A DNA stretch of 64,000 nt from Gammaproteobacteria bacterium (GTDB lineage: Bacteria; Pseudomonadota; Gammaproteobacteria; Steroidobacterales; Steroidobacteraceae). Position numbers and translations under genes: made by a program. The stretch spans positions 394,094 through 458,093 of the forward strand of contig JAGWWY010000001.1 in the NCBI GenBank assembly GCA_018970145.1, in the 5' to 3' direction. Below, one piece after another: positions 44,951 to 53,497 of the stretch. Numbering within the stretch: the first letter of the stretch is position 1; every line of letters starts with the position of its first letter. Below the pieces are notes generated by a model that did no database searches, had not been told where the DNA came from, and saw only the letters and a list, made by a program, of their open reading frames with translations.

Positions 44951-46141
44951 TTAGCCTTGCATGACCATGGCTAGGGATTCGGCGAGCCGCTCGACATTGC
45001 TCGGGCTGACGCCGGCGATATTGATGCGGCCATCGGGCGCCATGTAGATGTGGTGCTGCTCGCGAGCGGCGACCACTTGTTCGGCCGAGAGCGGCAAACG
45101 CGAAAACATGCCGCGCTGCTGCTTGACCCAGGCAAAGTCGCGACCGGTGCTGGCGGTTAGGCGATCCGCCAACTGAGTGCGCAGCGAGTTGATGCGGTTG
45201 GCCATGTGGCGCAGTTCCGTCATCCAGTCTTGGCGTAACTCCGGCGACGACAGCACGCGATCCACAACAGCGGCCCCGTGATCCGGCGGCATCGACCAGA
45301 GGGTTCGCGCGAGACGACCGAGCTGGCCGGTCGCGAGGGAGGCCGCTTCATGACCCGCGTTGAGCACGGCGATGAGACCCGTTCGCTCGCGATACAGTCC
45401 GAAATTCTTTGAGCAAGAGACGGCAACAAGCATCTCGGGAACCGCTTTGGCCATGAGCCGGATCGATGCTGCATCTCGGTCGAGATCTTCGCCGAGTCCT
45501 TGGTAGGCCATGTCGAGAAAGGGCAGCAAACGACGACGCGCCAGCACGTCGGCGACCGCGGCCCACTGCTCCGGGGAGAGGTCCTGCCCGGTCGGATTAT
45601 GGCAGCAGGCGTGCAGGACGATGACTGAGCCAGCGGCGAGCTGCTCGAGTGCATCGAGCATGGGCTCGAAGCGCACCGTGTTGTTGATCGGGTCGTAGTA
45701 GGGATATTTCTCGACTTTGAGACCTGCCGACCCCAACAGCGGGATATGGTTTGCCCAAGTCGGGTCACTGACGTAGACCGTCGAGCCGGGACGTGCCGCG
45801 TTGATGAGTTCTGCACCCAAGCGCAGCGCACCGCTGCCGCCGGGCGCTTGCGCGAGCGCGAGATCCGCTTTACGTCCGCCGAAGTCCGAACCAAAGGTCA
45901 ATTCGGCCACTTGCAGATTGAAGCCCGGGTTACCAATCGGACTGAGATACGTCTTGCTGGTCTGCGCGGCGATCAGATCTTGCTCGGCGCGTTTGACAGC
46001 ACGCGGCACGGGCGTCTTGCCGGCCTCGTCCTTATAGACCCCGACGCCGAGATCGATCTTGGTCTCCGAAGTGTCTTTTTGAAACGCGGCGGAGACGCCG
46101 AGGATGGGGTCAACCGGAACGCGGGTCAGGGTCTCGAACAT
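44951..46141 (-). CDS. Aromatic/aspartate aminotransferase (TyrB/AspC family)
   Basis: Class I PLP aminotransferase of 396 residues, the length of E. coli AspC. MFETLTRVPVDPILGVSAAF is the AspC/TyrB opening; SDPTWANHIPLLGSAG, CCHNPTGQDL, FLDMAYQGLGEDLDRDA and cofactor Lys245 in SCSKNFGLYRERTG are present, with the carboxylate Arg in DGRINIAGV. ATG 46141 is chosen; the longer frame lacks homology. Substrate range (Asp, Tyr, Phe) cannot be resolved. It sits between a TonB receptor gene and the omega-aminotransferase, all on the minus strand. Confidence 0.92.
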   Translation of the reverse strand: MFETLTRVPVDPILGVSAAFQKDTSETKIDLGVGVYKDEAGKTPVPRAVKRAEQDLIAAQTSKTYLSPIGNPGFNLQVAELTFGSDFGGRKADLALAQAPGGSGALRLGAELINAARPGSTVYVSDPTWANHIPLLGSAGLKVEKYPYYDPINNTVRFEPMLDALEQLAAGSVIVLHACCHNPTGQDLSPEQWAAVADVLARRRLLPFLDMAYQGLGEDLDRDAASIRLMAKAVPEMLVAVSCSKNFGLYRERTGLIAVLNAGHEAASLATGQLGRLARTLWSMPPDHGAAVVDRVLSSPELRQDWMTELRHMANRINSLRTQLADRLTASTGRDFAWVKQQRGMFSRLPLSAEQVVAAREQHHIYMAPDGRINIAGVSPSNVERLAESLAMVMQG

Positions 46142-46196
46142 GGGGGGCCTACGAGAAAAAAATAACAAGGTGATTATCGCAGAGCGGCGTGTCTCT

Positions 46197-48596
46197 TTAC
46201 GAACGCGTTTCCGATCGGGTCGGCGGCGCGAATGACGGAAAGAACACTTTGCGCACCGTCAGGCGGATCGTTCGGCCCTGCGGGTCGAGTAGGTCAGGCT
46301 GATAGTTCAGTGGCGTCAGACCCTGCGCATTGCGTACGTCTTGGCGCTCATCGAACAGGTTGTCGACGATGAAGGCGAGGCGGGCGCCGCGCAGCAGCGG
46401 ATATTCCCGCGCGATGGGTTGCAAGCCGAGATCGGCGAACAGACGCAGGCCCACGGTCGTAAGTTCGGAGAACTGCAGCGTATCGAGGCTGCTGCTTGCC
46501 TCAGTGCCACTGCGCCAGCGGGCCGTCAATCGACCGCCAAAGCCATTGCGCGCGCCGCCCAGATTGAACTCGACCTCATCGGTCGAGATGCCCGTCGGAT
46601 CGAGCAGCACATCCCCGTTCAATAGATCAAGGGGGATCCCGGCGTTACCCAGGCGCACTTCATCGCGAGTGCGGTGTGTGTGCGTGATCGACAGTTGCCA
46701 GCTGCCGCGACGAGCGAAGCCCATCATGCGCTCACCCATCGCGGCCATGCGCGCGCGGCGCGCGGCGTCGTCGCTTGGTGTCGTCGAGGCGGGTGCACCG
46801 CCTGCGCCGCCCTGGCCACCACCGCCAACACCGCGCCAATTCGGCGCCTCCGGCTGCGGGCCCCAGGGTCGATTCAGCGACATCGTCCAGCGCCACTCGT
46901 CACGCTCGCGGCTGCCGAGGTTGAGCGGGCGAGCATCGATGGCCAGCAGTCGACCTTGCGCATCGCGAGTGAACCGCTCGCCGAAGGCGCGCTCGATGTT
47001 CGGCGTTGCCAGAGGTAGCGAGCCGATGAGATCTTGCGTTTCGGTGCGCAGATAATCGATCGTCACGTTGAGATCGACGTCTTCCCAAGGTCTGGCAGAG
47101 ACGCTCAGTTTTTCCACGCGCCGACGATCCGGCTGCAAGGCCGCGTTGCCGCCATCGATTCGGCTGATATCACGAGTTTCGCTTCTCAAAAAATCATAGG
47201 TACGAACGGTCGGCGTCACGATCGACGGTGAGCCACGTTGCTGCAAGGAGGGCGCACCGTCATCTTCTGTGACGCTCGCAAGCACGCGCCACTGTCGCGA
47301 ACGGCTCCAGTTGAGTCCATAACCGAATACATTGAGCGAGCCGACATCCGAGAGATGTTCGATGGCGCCGTTGAGATTCGCCGTGAAGCGACCGACATCG
47401 GGACTATCGAGCAGCGGCAGGTCGAGATTCAGTTGAGCGTCGCGTCGATCACGGTCGAGCTCGGTCAAGCGCTCGATGCCTGCGCGGCGTGAGAGACTCT
47501 CGATCGAACGCGCACCGAGACTCGCCCGTGCCGTGGCGCTGAGAGTTCCCGCCGGGACATCGATAAGATCGCCGTTCGCGAGAAGATCGACATCGAGCAC
47601 GTCGCTGCGCGATCGGCCCGACAGACCTTCACCCGAGGTGAACGACTCGCTCGTATTACGATCGGCCGAGAAATTGGCCGACCAACGCCAACCGGCGGTG
47701 ACACCTTGCACCAGTCCGCCGATCCGCGCGTCGTCGGTATCGACCTCGCGGCGGATCAGATTAGCTCCCGGCGGGGCGTCAGGTCGCAAGCCAAGCAGGG
47801 ACTCGCGCTCGTTGCGATCAATGGCGACATTGATGGTCGCCGAGCGCCCCTCGGCCAGTGGTTTCACCCAAGTCGCGTTGGTCGACCAGCCCTGGATCTC
47901 GGGCAGCAGGCTACGGAAGGGCGCATCACTTCGAGCCTCACCGTCATCACCCTGGACCCGTCGCTCGCTCTCGAGCAGCGGCTCGTCATTGCGCAGTTTG
48001 AAATCGAATTGCAGACGCTCATCGCGCTGGATGCGTAACCAGTTGATGCCGGCATCGAGACCATCTCGACCGCCCTCGGCGGTGCTGCGTGCATTCACTT
48101 CACCGGTCCACGCCCGAAAGCGCGGGCGCAGCACGAGATTCACAACGCGCTGATCGGCTCGATAGCCATATTTGAGCGCCACCTCTTCAGCCAGGATGTC
48201 GGTGCGCATGATCGCTTCGGTCGGTAGATCCCGAATCTCGGCAAAGCCCGAAACACGTACGCCATTGACGAGCACTACGGGGCGCTCGCCACCCCGTCCG
48301 CGGCCGCTGCCGAGTTGCGGGGCGAGAGCTTGTAACAATTCCGACACGTTACCGACGCCGAGCGCGCGGATTTCCTGTGCCGATAACTGCAGTTCTGGTT
48401 CGATATCGCCGATCACAGCGCCGGGTTCACGCCGCCCGGAAATCACGACCTCTTCGAGCGCCTCTTCCGGTGTCGATTGCGGAGCGGTATTGGATTGCGC
48501 CAGCGCCGTATCGCCCACGGCGAGCACGGCGAAGGTCACGAAAGCGACCATAGCGGTGACCGGCGTCCTTGCCGGCCGAAGCGAACAGTGTGTCAT
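46197..48596 (-). CDS. TonB-dependent receptor (Oar-like plug family)
   Basis: Outer-membrane receptor of 799 residues with a signal peptide (TAMVAFVTFAVLAVGDTALA then QSNTA), a TonB box (EEVVISGRREPG), and a plug with GSGRGRGGERPVVLVNG, EIRDLPTEAIMRTDILAEEVALKYGY and DQRVVNLVL. This plug type lacks the usual LRGP-x-G-x-L-Y-G motif and belongs to a branch I know from Caulobacter-, Sphingomonas- and Steroidobacter-like bacteria. A glycine-rich loop (GVGGGGQGGAGGAPAS) interrupts the barrel near residue 600. The end RLTVRKVFFPSFAPPTRSETRS extends beyond the usual last strand. It starts 18 bases after the CoA-transferase stop; GACAAT six bases before the ATG may be its own -10. Confidence 0.88.
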   Translation of the reverse strand: MTHCSLRPARTPVTAMVAFVTFAVLAVGDTALAQSNTAPQSTPEEALEEVVISGRREPGAVIGDIEPELQLSAQEIRALGVGNVSELLQALAPQLGSGRGRGGERPVVLVNGVRVSGFAEIRDLPTEAIMRTDILAEEVALKYGYRADQRVVNLVLRPRFRAWTGEVNARSTAEGGRDGLDAGINWLRIQRDERLQFDFKLRNDEPLLESERRVQGDDGEARSDAPFRSLLPEIQGWSTNATWVKPLAEGRSATINVAIDRNERESLLGLRPDAPPGANLIRREVDTDDARIGGLVQGVTAGWRWSANFSADRNTSESFTSGEGLSGRSRSDVLDVDLLANGDLIDVPAGTLSATARASLGARSIESLSRRAGIERLTELDRDRRDAQLNLDLPLLDSPDVGRFTANLNGAIEHLSDVGSLNVFGYGLNWSRSRQWRVLASVTEDDGAPSLQQRGSPSIVTPTVRTYDFLRSETRDISRIDGGNAALQPDRRRVEKLSVSARPWEDVDLNVTIDYLRTETQDLIGSLPLATPNIERAFGERFTRDAQGRLLAIDARPLNLGSRERDEWRWTMSLNRPWGPQPEAPNWRGVGGGGQGGAGGAPASTTPSDDAARRARMAAMGERMMGFARRGSWQLSITHTHRTRDEVRLGNAGIPLDLLNGDVLLDPTGISTDEVEFNLGGARNGFGGRLTARWRSGTEASSSLDTLQFSELTTVGLRLFADLGLQPIAREYPLLRGARLAFIVDNLFDERQDVRNAQGLTPLNYQPDLLDPQGRTIRLTVRKVFFPSFAPPTRSETRS

Positions 48597-48614
48597 CTGC
48601 GCATTGTCGCAGGG

Positions 48615-49793
48615 TTAGCTGTTAAAAATCGCCCCCTCGTTTTCGAGTTGAGTGATTTCGGCTGCCGTATAGCCGACGGTTTGCAGTACTTCCCAGTTAT
48701 GTTCGCCCATGCGCGGTAACGTTAGCTGTGCAGCGCCCGGTTCGTTTTTGAAGCGAATGGGCACACCGATATGTTCATATCCCTCGTCATCGACGAGACG
48801 CATGCCTCGAGCGAGAGTTTGTGGGTCGTCAAACGCTTCGCGCAGCGTCTTCACCGGCGCAAAGCTGATGTCGCGTCCGGCAAACCAATCGATCCACTCT
48901 TGTTGCGTGCGGGTCGAAAACCATTGGCGCAGCAACGCGATCAGCGGTGCCTGATGCGGGCCGGGTCCTTGTTCGCACAATTCGACGAGATCGGTACGGC
49001 CGATTTCACCGAGCAGGTTGCGGACGAATTTGATCTCTTGCGCGCCGAGCACAACATGACGACCCTCGCTCGTCCGGTAGATGTTGTAGAAGGCGCTGCC
49101 GCCGAGACTGCGCTCGTCGCGCGGCACGGGCGATCGAGATTGTGCAAACACGGGTCCTGTGATGTTCGGTGTCCAGGCGAGCACCGAATCGTGCATCGAG
49201 ATGTCGAGGTAGTCGCCTCGACCGGTCTGCTCACGCCGATAGAGCGCCATCATGACGCCCGACAGCGCCAGCATGGAGGCCGCCATGTCTGCGACCGGTA
49301 CGTGCGGCATGGTGGGCTCGCCGTCGTTGCCAATGTTGAGACTCACCACGCCGGCAATGGCCTCTGTGGCTAGATCGTGCGCAGGGATGTTGCGGTAGGG
49401 GCCTGTTTGTCCGAAAGCGGAGATCGAGCAGTAGACGATCGCGGGGTTCCGAGCGGCAACGGCCTCGTAACCGATGCCGAGTCGGTCGACCACACCCGGC
49501 CTGAACGCTTCGATGAAGACGTCGACCGTCTCGCAGAGTTTGAGCAGGGCTTCGCGTCCCGCCGGCGCCTTTAAATTGATACAGACACTCTTTTTACCGC
49601 GATGGGTATTGCGGAAGAAGACGCTGTCTGCGCCGATTCGGGGGCCGATGTGTCGATTCGGCTCGCCTTCACCGGGCGGTTCGACTTTGATGACCTCAGC
49701 GCCTTGGTCGGCCATCATCAACGACAGTTGTGGCCCCGGCAGGAAAAGCGACAAGTCCAATACACGCAAGCCTTCCAGTTTCATACTGCTCAC
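48615..49793 (-). CDS. CaiB/BaiF (family III) CoA-transferase
   Basis: Acyl-CoA:carboxylate CoA-transferase of 392 residues. LEGLRVLDLSLFLPGPQLSLMMADQGAEVIKVEPP is the family opening (CoA-binding), the catalytic Asp140 is in NIPAHDLATEAIAG, followed by RREQTGRGDYLDISMHDSV and the late FAPVKTLREAFDDPQTLARGM. The start is GTG 49793, directly after the stop of the next CoA-transferase; ATG 49784 is possible. It is the last gene of a four-gene acyl-CoA operon. Its substrates are unknown. Confidence 0.92.
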   Translation of the reverse strand: MSSMKLEGLRVLDLSLFLPGPQLSLMMADQGAEVIKVEPPGEGEPNRHIGPRIGADSVFFRNTHRGKKSVCINLKAPAGREALLKLCETVDVFIEAFRPGVVDRLGIGYEAVAARNPAIVYCSISAFGQTGPYRNIPAHDLATEAIAGVVSLNIGNDGEPTMPHVPVADMAASMLALSGVMMALYRREQTGRGDYLDISMHDSVLAWTPNITGPVFAQSRSPVPRDERSLGGSAFYNIYRTSEGRHVVLGAQEIKFVRNLLGEIGRTDLVELCEQGPGPHQAPLIALLRQWFSTRTQQEWIDWFAGRDISFAPVKTLREAFDDPQTLARGMRLVDDEGYEHIGVPIRFKNEPGAAQLTLPRMGEHNWEVLQTVGYTAAEITQLENEGAIFNS

Positions 49794-50990
49794 TCAAAGA
49801 ATTCCGCGCGCCTTGAAGCCTAGGATATCGTCGTTCGAGTAACCGAGCTCGTGTAGCACGTGATCGGTATCAGCACCGAGCGCGGGGCCACTGCGAGCCG
49901 GTAGGCGAGCACCATCGAGTTTGATCGGGTTGGCGAAGCTGCGAAAGTCGGCCCGTTGCGGGTGCGGTGTAGTGCGGATCATCCCGTTGGCGAGTGGGAA
50001 CGGGTTCTCGAGTGCTTGTGGCAAGTCATAAACGGGTGCTGCGGGCAGCACGCCTTGCAGCTTGGTGAGCCAAGCGGCCGTCGTATCCCGCTCGAATTCG
50101 GAATCGAGCACTGGAGTCAGCTCGTCACGATGCTCTCGTCGCAGGGCTACGCTCGCAAAGCGCGGATCGTGCGCGATGTGTGGTGCCTCGAGGACTTTCA
50201 GCAGTTCCTGCCAGAACTTCTCGGTCATGCACATGATGAAGATCCAGCCGTCGGCGGTTTTAAACAACTGCACCGGGGTTGCGCTCGGGTGGGCACTACG
50301 CGGCGCGCGGCCGGTCACGAGTTTTTCGTTGAGGTACCAAGTGCCGGGGTAGGAGAGTTGGTGCAGGGCGACATCGAACAAGCTGACATCGATATCGCGT
50401 CCGATACCGCTGCGAGCCGCGCCAAACAGTGCCGCGACCAGCGCCAGGGCCGTGGTAATGCCCGTCATGTAGTCGATAATCGAGAGACCCATCCGTGCAG
50501 GCGGCGTTCCGGGCTCGCCCGTGACGTGCAGAAACCCCGCTTCGGCCTGCATGAGGTAGTCGTAACCGGGCCAAGCGCGGCGCTCGTTGTCGCGGCCGTA
50601 GGCCGAGAGGTGGGCGCAGACGAGACGCGGATTGCAGTCGCGCAGCGCCGCATAGGTCAAGCCGAGCTTGTCGGGTTGATCACCCCGCAAATTGTTGAGG
50701 ACCGCATCGGATTTCGCCACGAGCTTGCGGAAGATCGCTTGGCCGTCGGGTGTTTTGAGGTCGAGACAGACGCTGCGCTTGTTGAGGTTGAATGTCTGGA
50801 AAAAATGCGAGTCGTGATCGCCCAAAAAATACGGGCCCATGCCGCGCGTGGCATCACCGCCTTGCGCGCGGTTTTCGATCTTGATGACCTCCGCTCCTAG
50901 GTCGGCGAGATACATCGAGCCGAAAGGCCCCGCCCCGAACGCCTCAAAGGTCAGAATGCGAACGCCGGCGAGCGGCAGCGACACACTCAC
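49794..50990 (-). CDS. CaiB/BaiF (family III) CoA-transferase
   Basis: Second family III CoA-transferase of the operon, 398 residues. LAGVRILTFEAFGAGPFGSMYLADLGAEVIKIEN opens it, KRSVCLDLKTPDGQ follows, and the catalytic Asp144 is in WPGYDYLMQAEAGF. PARMGLSIIDYMTGITTALALVAAL and GRDIDVSLFDVALHQLSYPG are typical. It overlaps the acyl-CoA dehydrogenase stop by four bases and directly abuts the next CoA-transferase, so the two may form a heteromeric enzyme or act in sequence. It is not a duplicate of its neighbour: they differ in most segments outside the family motifs. Confidence 0.92.
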   Translation of the reverse strand: MSVSLPLAGVRILTFEAFGAGPFGSMYLADLGAEVIKIENRAQGGDATRGMGPYFLGDHDSHFFQTFNLNKRSVCLDLKTPDGQAIFRKLVAKSDAVLNNLRGDQPDKLGLTYAALRDCNPRLVCAHLSAYGRDNERRAWPGYDYLMQAEAGFLHVTGEPGTPPARMGLSIIDYMTGITTALALVAALFGAARSGIGRDIDVSLFDVALHQLSYPGTWYLNEKLVTGRAPRSAHPSATPVQLFKTADGWIFIMCMTEKFWQELLKVLEAPHIAHDPRFASVALRREHRDELTPVLDSEFERDTTAAWLTKLQGVLPAAPVYDLPQALENPFPLANGMIRTTPHPQRADFRSFANPIKLDGARLPARSGPALGADTDHVLHELGYSNDDILGFKARGIL

Positions 50991-52129
50991 AGCGGATTCC
51001 TTTCGACCAATTGCTTGGCGATGATGATGCGCTGCATTTCATTGGTCCCTTCGCCGATACACATCAGCGGTGCGTCGCGGTAATAACGCTCGACATCGAA
51101 GTCGGTCGAATAGCTGTACCCACCGAAGATGCGCATCGCCTCGAGGCTGTTTTCGACGCCCGCTTCCGATGCGAATAGCTTCGCCATACTCGATTCGAGA
51201 TCACAGCGCTCGCCCGTATCGTATTTGCGCGCGGCTTGCTCAATGAGTAGGCGTGCGGCCTCGACCCGGGTTGCCATATCGGCGAGCTTCAGTTGGATAG
51301 CCTGGTGTTGTGCGATCGGCTTACCGAAGGTGCTGCGCTCTTGCGCGTAACGCAGTGCGTCGCGTAGCGCGCCGGCAGCGATACCGGCGCCCCGTGCCGC
51401 CACGTTGATGCGGCCGAGCTCGAGTCCGCCCACCGCTTGCTGGAAACCGCGACCCTCGATGCCACCGATCAATTGCTCTGCCGAGACGCGGTAGTTCTCA
51501 AACACGAGCTCCGCGCTGTCGATCGACTTGTAACCGAGCTTGCGAATTTTCTTCGCGGCCTGGAAGCCATCGCCCTTTTCGCAGATGAACATGCTCATGC
51601 CCTTGTGGCGCGGTTGCGCCTCGGGGTCGGTTTTGACGAGCACACCGAAGCAGGTGCCGTAGACGCCGTTGGTGATCCAGGTCTTGGTGCCATTGATGAC
51701 ATACTGATCCCCGTCGCGACGCGCCAACGTGCGTATGCTCTGCAGATCGGTGCCGGCATTGGGCTCGGTTAGGCCAATGCCGCCGCGAAGTTCGCCGCTG
51801 GCAAATTTCGGTAACCAGCGCCGCTTCTGGTCGTCCGTGCCGTGCCGCTGCACGCAGGCGGCCATGATCAAGTGCGAGTTGAAGATGCCAACCGGGGCCA
51901 TCCAGATCGAGGCGATGCTCATCACGATGCGTGCGTACGTCGAGGCGGACAGGCCGAGCCCACCATATTCCGGATCGATGGTGGCTCCGAAGAGACCGAG
52001 TTCCTTCATTTGCTCGACGATCTCGAGCGGATACTCATCCGCGTGGTCGAACTTTTTGGCGATCGGTTTCAATTCCCGCTCGGCCCAGCGTTCGATCGAT
52101 TCGAGAATCTCGTTGTCTACGTCGCTCAT
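50987..52129 (-). CDS. Acyl-CoA dehydrogenase
   Basis: FAD acyl-CoA dehydrogenase of 380 residues, the family's standard length. GIGLTEPNAGTDLQSIRT and YVINGTKTWITNGVYG form the flavin site, RSTFGKPIAQHQAIQLKLADM and MRIFGGYSYSTDFDVERYYRDA the C-terminal domain, and the catalytic base is Glu360 in CIGEGTNEMQR. It lies between the MaoC hydratase gene (30-base gap) and a CoA-transferase (4-base overlap). Together they could activate a carboxylic acid, desaturate it and hydrate it. Glutaryl- or methylsuccinyl-CoA-type substrates are possible but not shown. Confidence 0.94.
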   Translation of the reverse strand: MSDVDNEILESIERWAERELKPIAKKFDHADEYPLEIVEQMKELGLFGATIDPEYGGLGLSASTYARIVMSIASIWMAPVGIFNSHLIMAACVQRHGTDDQKRRWLPKFASGELRGGIGLTEPNAGTDLQSIRTLARRDGDQYVINGTKTWITNGVYGTCFGVLVKTDPEAQPRHKGMSMFICEKGDGFQAAKKIRKLGYKSIDSAELVFENYRVSAEQLIGGIEGRGFQQAVGGLELGRINVAARGAGIAAGALRDALRYAQERSTFGKPIAQHQAIQLKLADMATRVEAARLLIEQAARKYDTGERCDLESSMAKLFASEAGVENSLEAMRIFGGYSYSTDFDVERYYRDAPLMCIGEGTNEMQRIIIAKQLVERNPL

Positions 52130-52159
52130 GGCGTTCTCCGCAGTGACGGGTCGAAAAAG

Positions 52160-52678
52160 TCAATAATTCAGTTTGTCTTCCACGGCATGACCGCGCTTGG
52201 CCACGAGCACCGTGCGCTCGAATTCGCACACGATTCGACCATCCTGGTTTTTTCCGATCGTGCGCACCGTGACGAGGCCTGCCGTGGGTCGCGATTTGGA
52301 GTCACGTTTCTCGAGCACCTCGGATTCCCCGTACAGCGTGTCCCCTGCGAAAACCGGTGCGGTCATACGGATATCTTTCCAGCCCATGTTGGCGATGGCT
52401 TTCTGGCTGACGTCGGTCACGCTCATGCCGACGAGGATGGCGAGCGTGAGGGGTGAGGCGACGATGCATTTGCCAAATTCGGACGCTTTGCCGAATTCAG
52501 CGTCAAAGTGCAGCGGATGGGTGTTCATCGTGAGCAAGGTGAACCACGTGTTGTCGGTTTCGCTGATCGTGCGGCCCGGTCGGTGCTCGTACACGTCGCC
52601 GACGACGAAGTCTTCGTAATAGCGACCGAAGGTCTCTCGATAGCGCTGGGGTGCTATGGGTTTAGCAGATTGACTCAT
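52160..52678 (-). CDS. MaoC-like hot-dog dehydratase/enoyl-CoA hydratase
   Basis: Hydratase-fold protein of 172 residues. FGRYYEDFVVGDVYEHRPGRTISETDNTWFT begins the hot-dog domain, and MNTHPLHFDAEFG carries the conserved Asn/His/Asp of the MaoC active site; GKCIVASPLTLAI is the central helix. ATG 52678 has GAGGG eight bases upstream and is preferred over 52717, which lies at the operator. The pattern is close to mesaconyl- or itaconyl-CoA hydratases as well as NodN-type proteins. It is the first gene of the operon controlled by the divergent GntR regulator. Confidence 0.88.
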   Translation of the reverse strand: MSQSAKPIAPQRYRETFGRYYEDFVVGDVYEHRPGRTISETDNTWFTLLTMNTHPLHFDAEFGKASEFGKCIVASPLTLAILVGMSVTDVSQKAIANMGWKDIRMTAPVFAGDTLYGESEVLEKRDSKSRPTAGLVTVRTIGKNQDGRIVCEFERTVLVAKRGHAVEDKLNY

Positions 52679-52706
52679 CGGGAAGACCCTCGGCGGCTTG
52701 GGTAAA

Positions 52707-52716
52707 TGTACGGACA
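52707..52716. promoter_or_regulatory. Possible GntR-family operator (TGTACGGACA)
   Basis: TGT-ACGG-ACA, palindromic at eight of ten positions, in the 57-base space between the MaoC and gntR starts. Half-sites of TGT/ACA type with a short spacer are usual for HutC/FadR-like GntR proteins. A TAGGAT -10 for gntR lies at 52722-52727, with TTGGGT 18 bases before it, so binding here would block both promoters. Confidence 0.4.
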
Positions 52717-52735
52717 AATGCTAGGATGCGTAGCA

Positions 52736-53497
52736 ATGGGTGTCAATCGAGCTCAACCACGTTACCGCGCGCTCGCCGAGGTGCTGCGAATCGATCTGCA
52801 GGCGGGCCGGTATCCCGTGGGCTCTGTGCTGCCGGGCGAACTCGAGCTCGTCGATCGTCATCGCGTGAGTCGTCACACCGTCCGCGAGGCACTGCGCTGT
52901 CTCGAGGAGCAGGGTCTGATCACGCGCAATCGGGGCATCGGCACCGTGGTCACGGCGCTCGAGTCGCCACCGGGTCACGTGCAGCGACTCGCCTCGCCGG
53001 CTGAATGGATGCGTTATCCGGAGGGGAGCCGCCTCGTCGTGCTCGCGACCGATGAGGTAGTCGCTGACGCTGAGCTCGCAAGCTCGCTGGCCTGCAAGCG
53101 CGGGACACATTGGTGCCGCGTGCGAGCACTGCGGCGTTTGAAGGGTCGTGGTGGCGCGGTCATTGGTTGGTCCGACATCTACCTGCCAAAGGAGTACGCA
53201 GCCGTTGCCATCTCGGTTGGCAAAGCCGGCGGTTATGTTTACGAGGCGATTGAGAAGCGCTTTGGCGCGCGCGTCGAGACCGTCGAAGTGGAGCTTCGTG
53301 CCGAGGTTCTCGATGCCGTGCGTGCCAAGGGGATGGGCGTGAAGTCCGGAACACCCTCGCTCGCACTGCTGCGGCGTTATCGTGGGCGTGAGGGACGGGT
53401 GTTTCTCGTGACCATCGCCGAGCATCCGGCGGAGCGCTATACGTACGGGTTTCGCCTGCGTCGCAGCCGAGACGGATCGGTGTGGTTACCTGACTAG
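52736..53497 (+). CDS. GntR family (HutC-type, UTRA) transcriptional regulator
   Basis: Regulator of 253 residues. The N-terminal winged helix (YRALAEVLRIDLQAGRYPVGSVLPGE, HRVSRHTVREALRCLEEQGLI, RNRGIGTVV) is classic GntR; the C-terminal half (~90-250: WCRVRALRRLKGRGGAVIGWSDIYLPKEYA, YVYEAIEKRFGARVETVEVE) is a UTRA ligand-binding domain. It is divergent from the acyl-CoA operon, so it likely represses that operon until an acyl-CoA or free acid is bound. ATG 52736 is chosen; ATG 52706 would put the operator inside the gene. It overlaps the EamA gene end by four bases. Confidence 0.9.
   Translation: MGVNRAQPRYRALAEVLRIDLQAGRYPVGSVLPGELELVDRHRVSRHTVREALRCLEEQGLITRNRGIGTVVTALESPPGHVQRLASPAEWMRYPEGSRLVVLATDEVVADAELASSLACKRGTHWCRVRALRRLKGRGGAVIGWSDIYLPKEYAAVAISVGKAGGYVYEAIEKRFGARVETVEVELRAEVLDAVRAKGMGVKSGTPSLALLRRYRGREGRVFLVTIAEHPAERYTYGFRLRRSRDGSVWLPD

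Noticed and set aside
49956..50900. Long plus-strand open frame inside the CoA-transferase gene
   Set aside because: It is antisense to a gene with full family motifs and an identified catalytic Asp; no promoter or ribosome site supports it.
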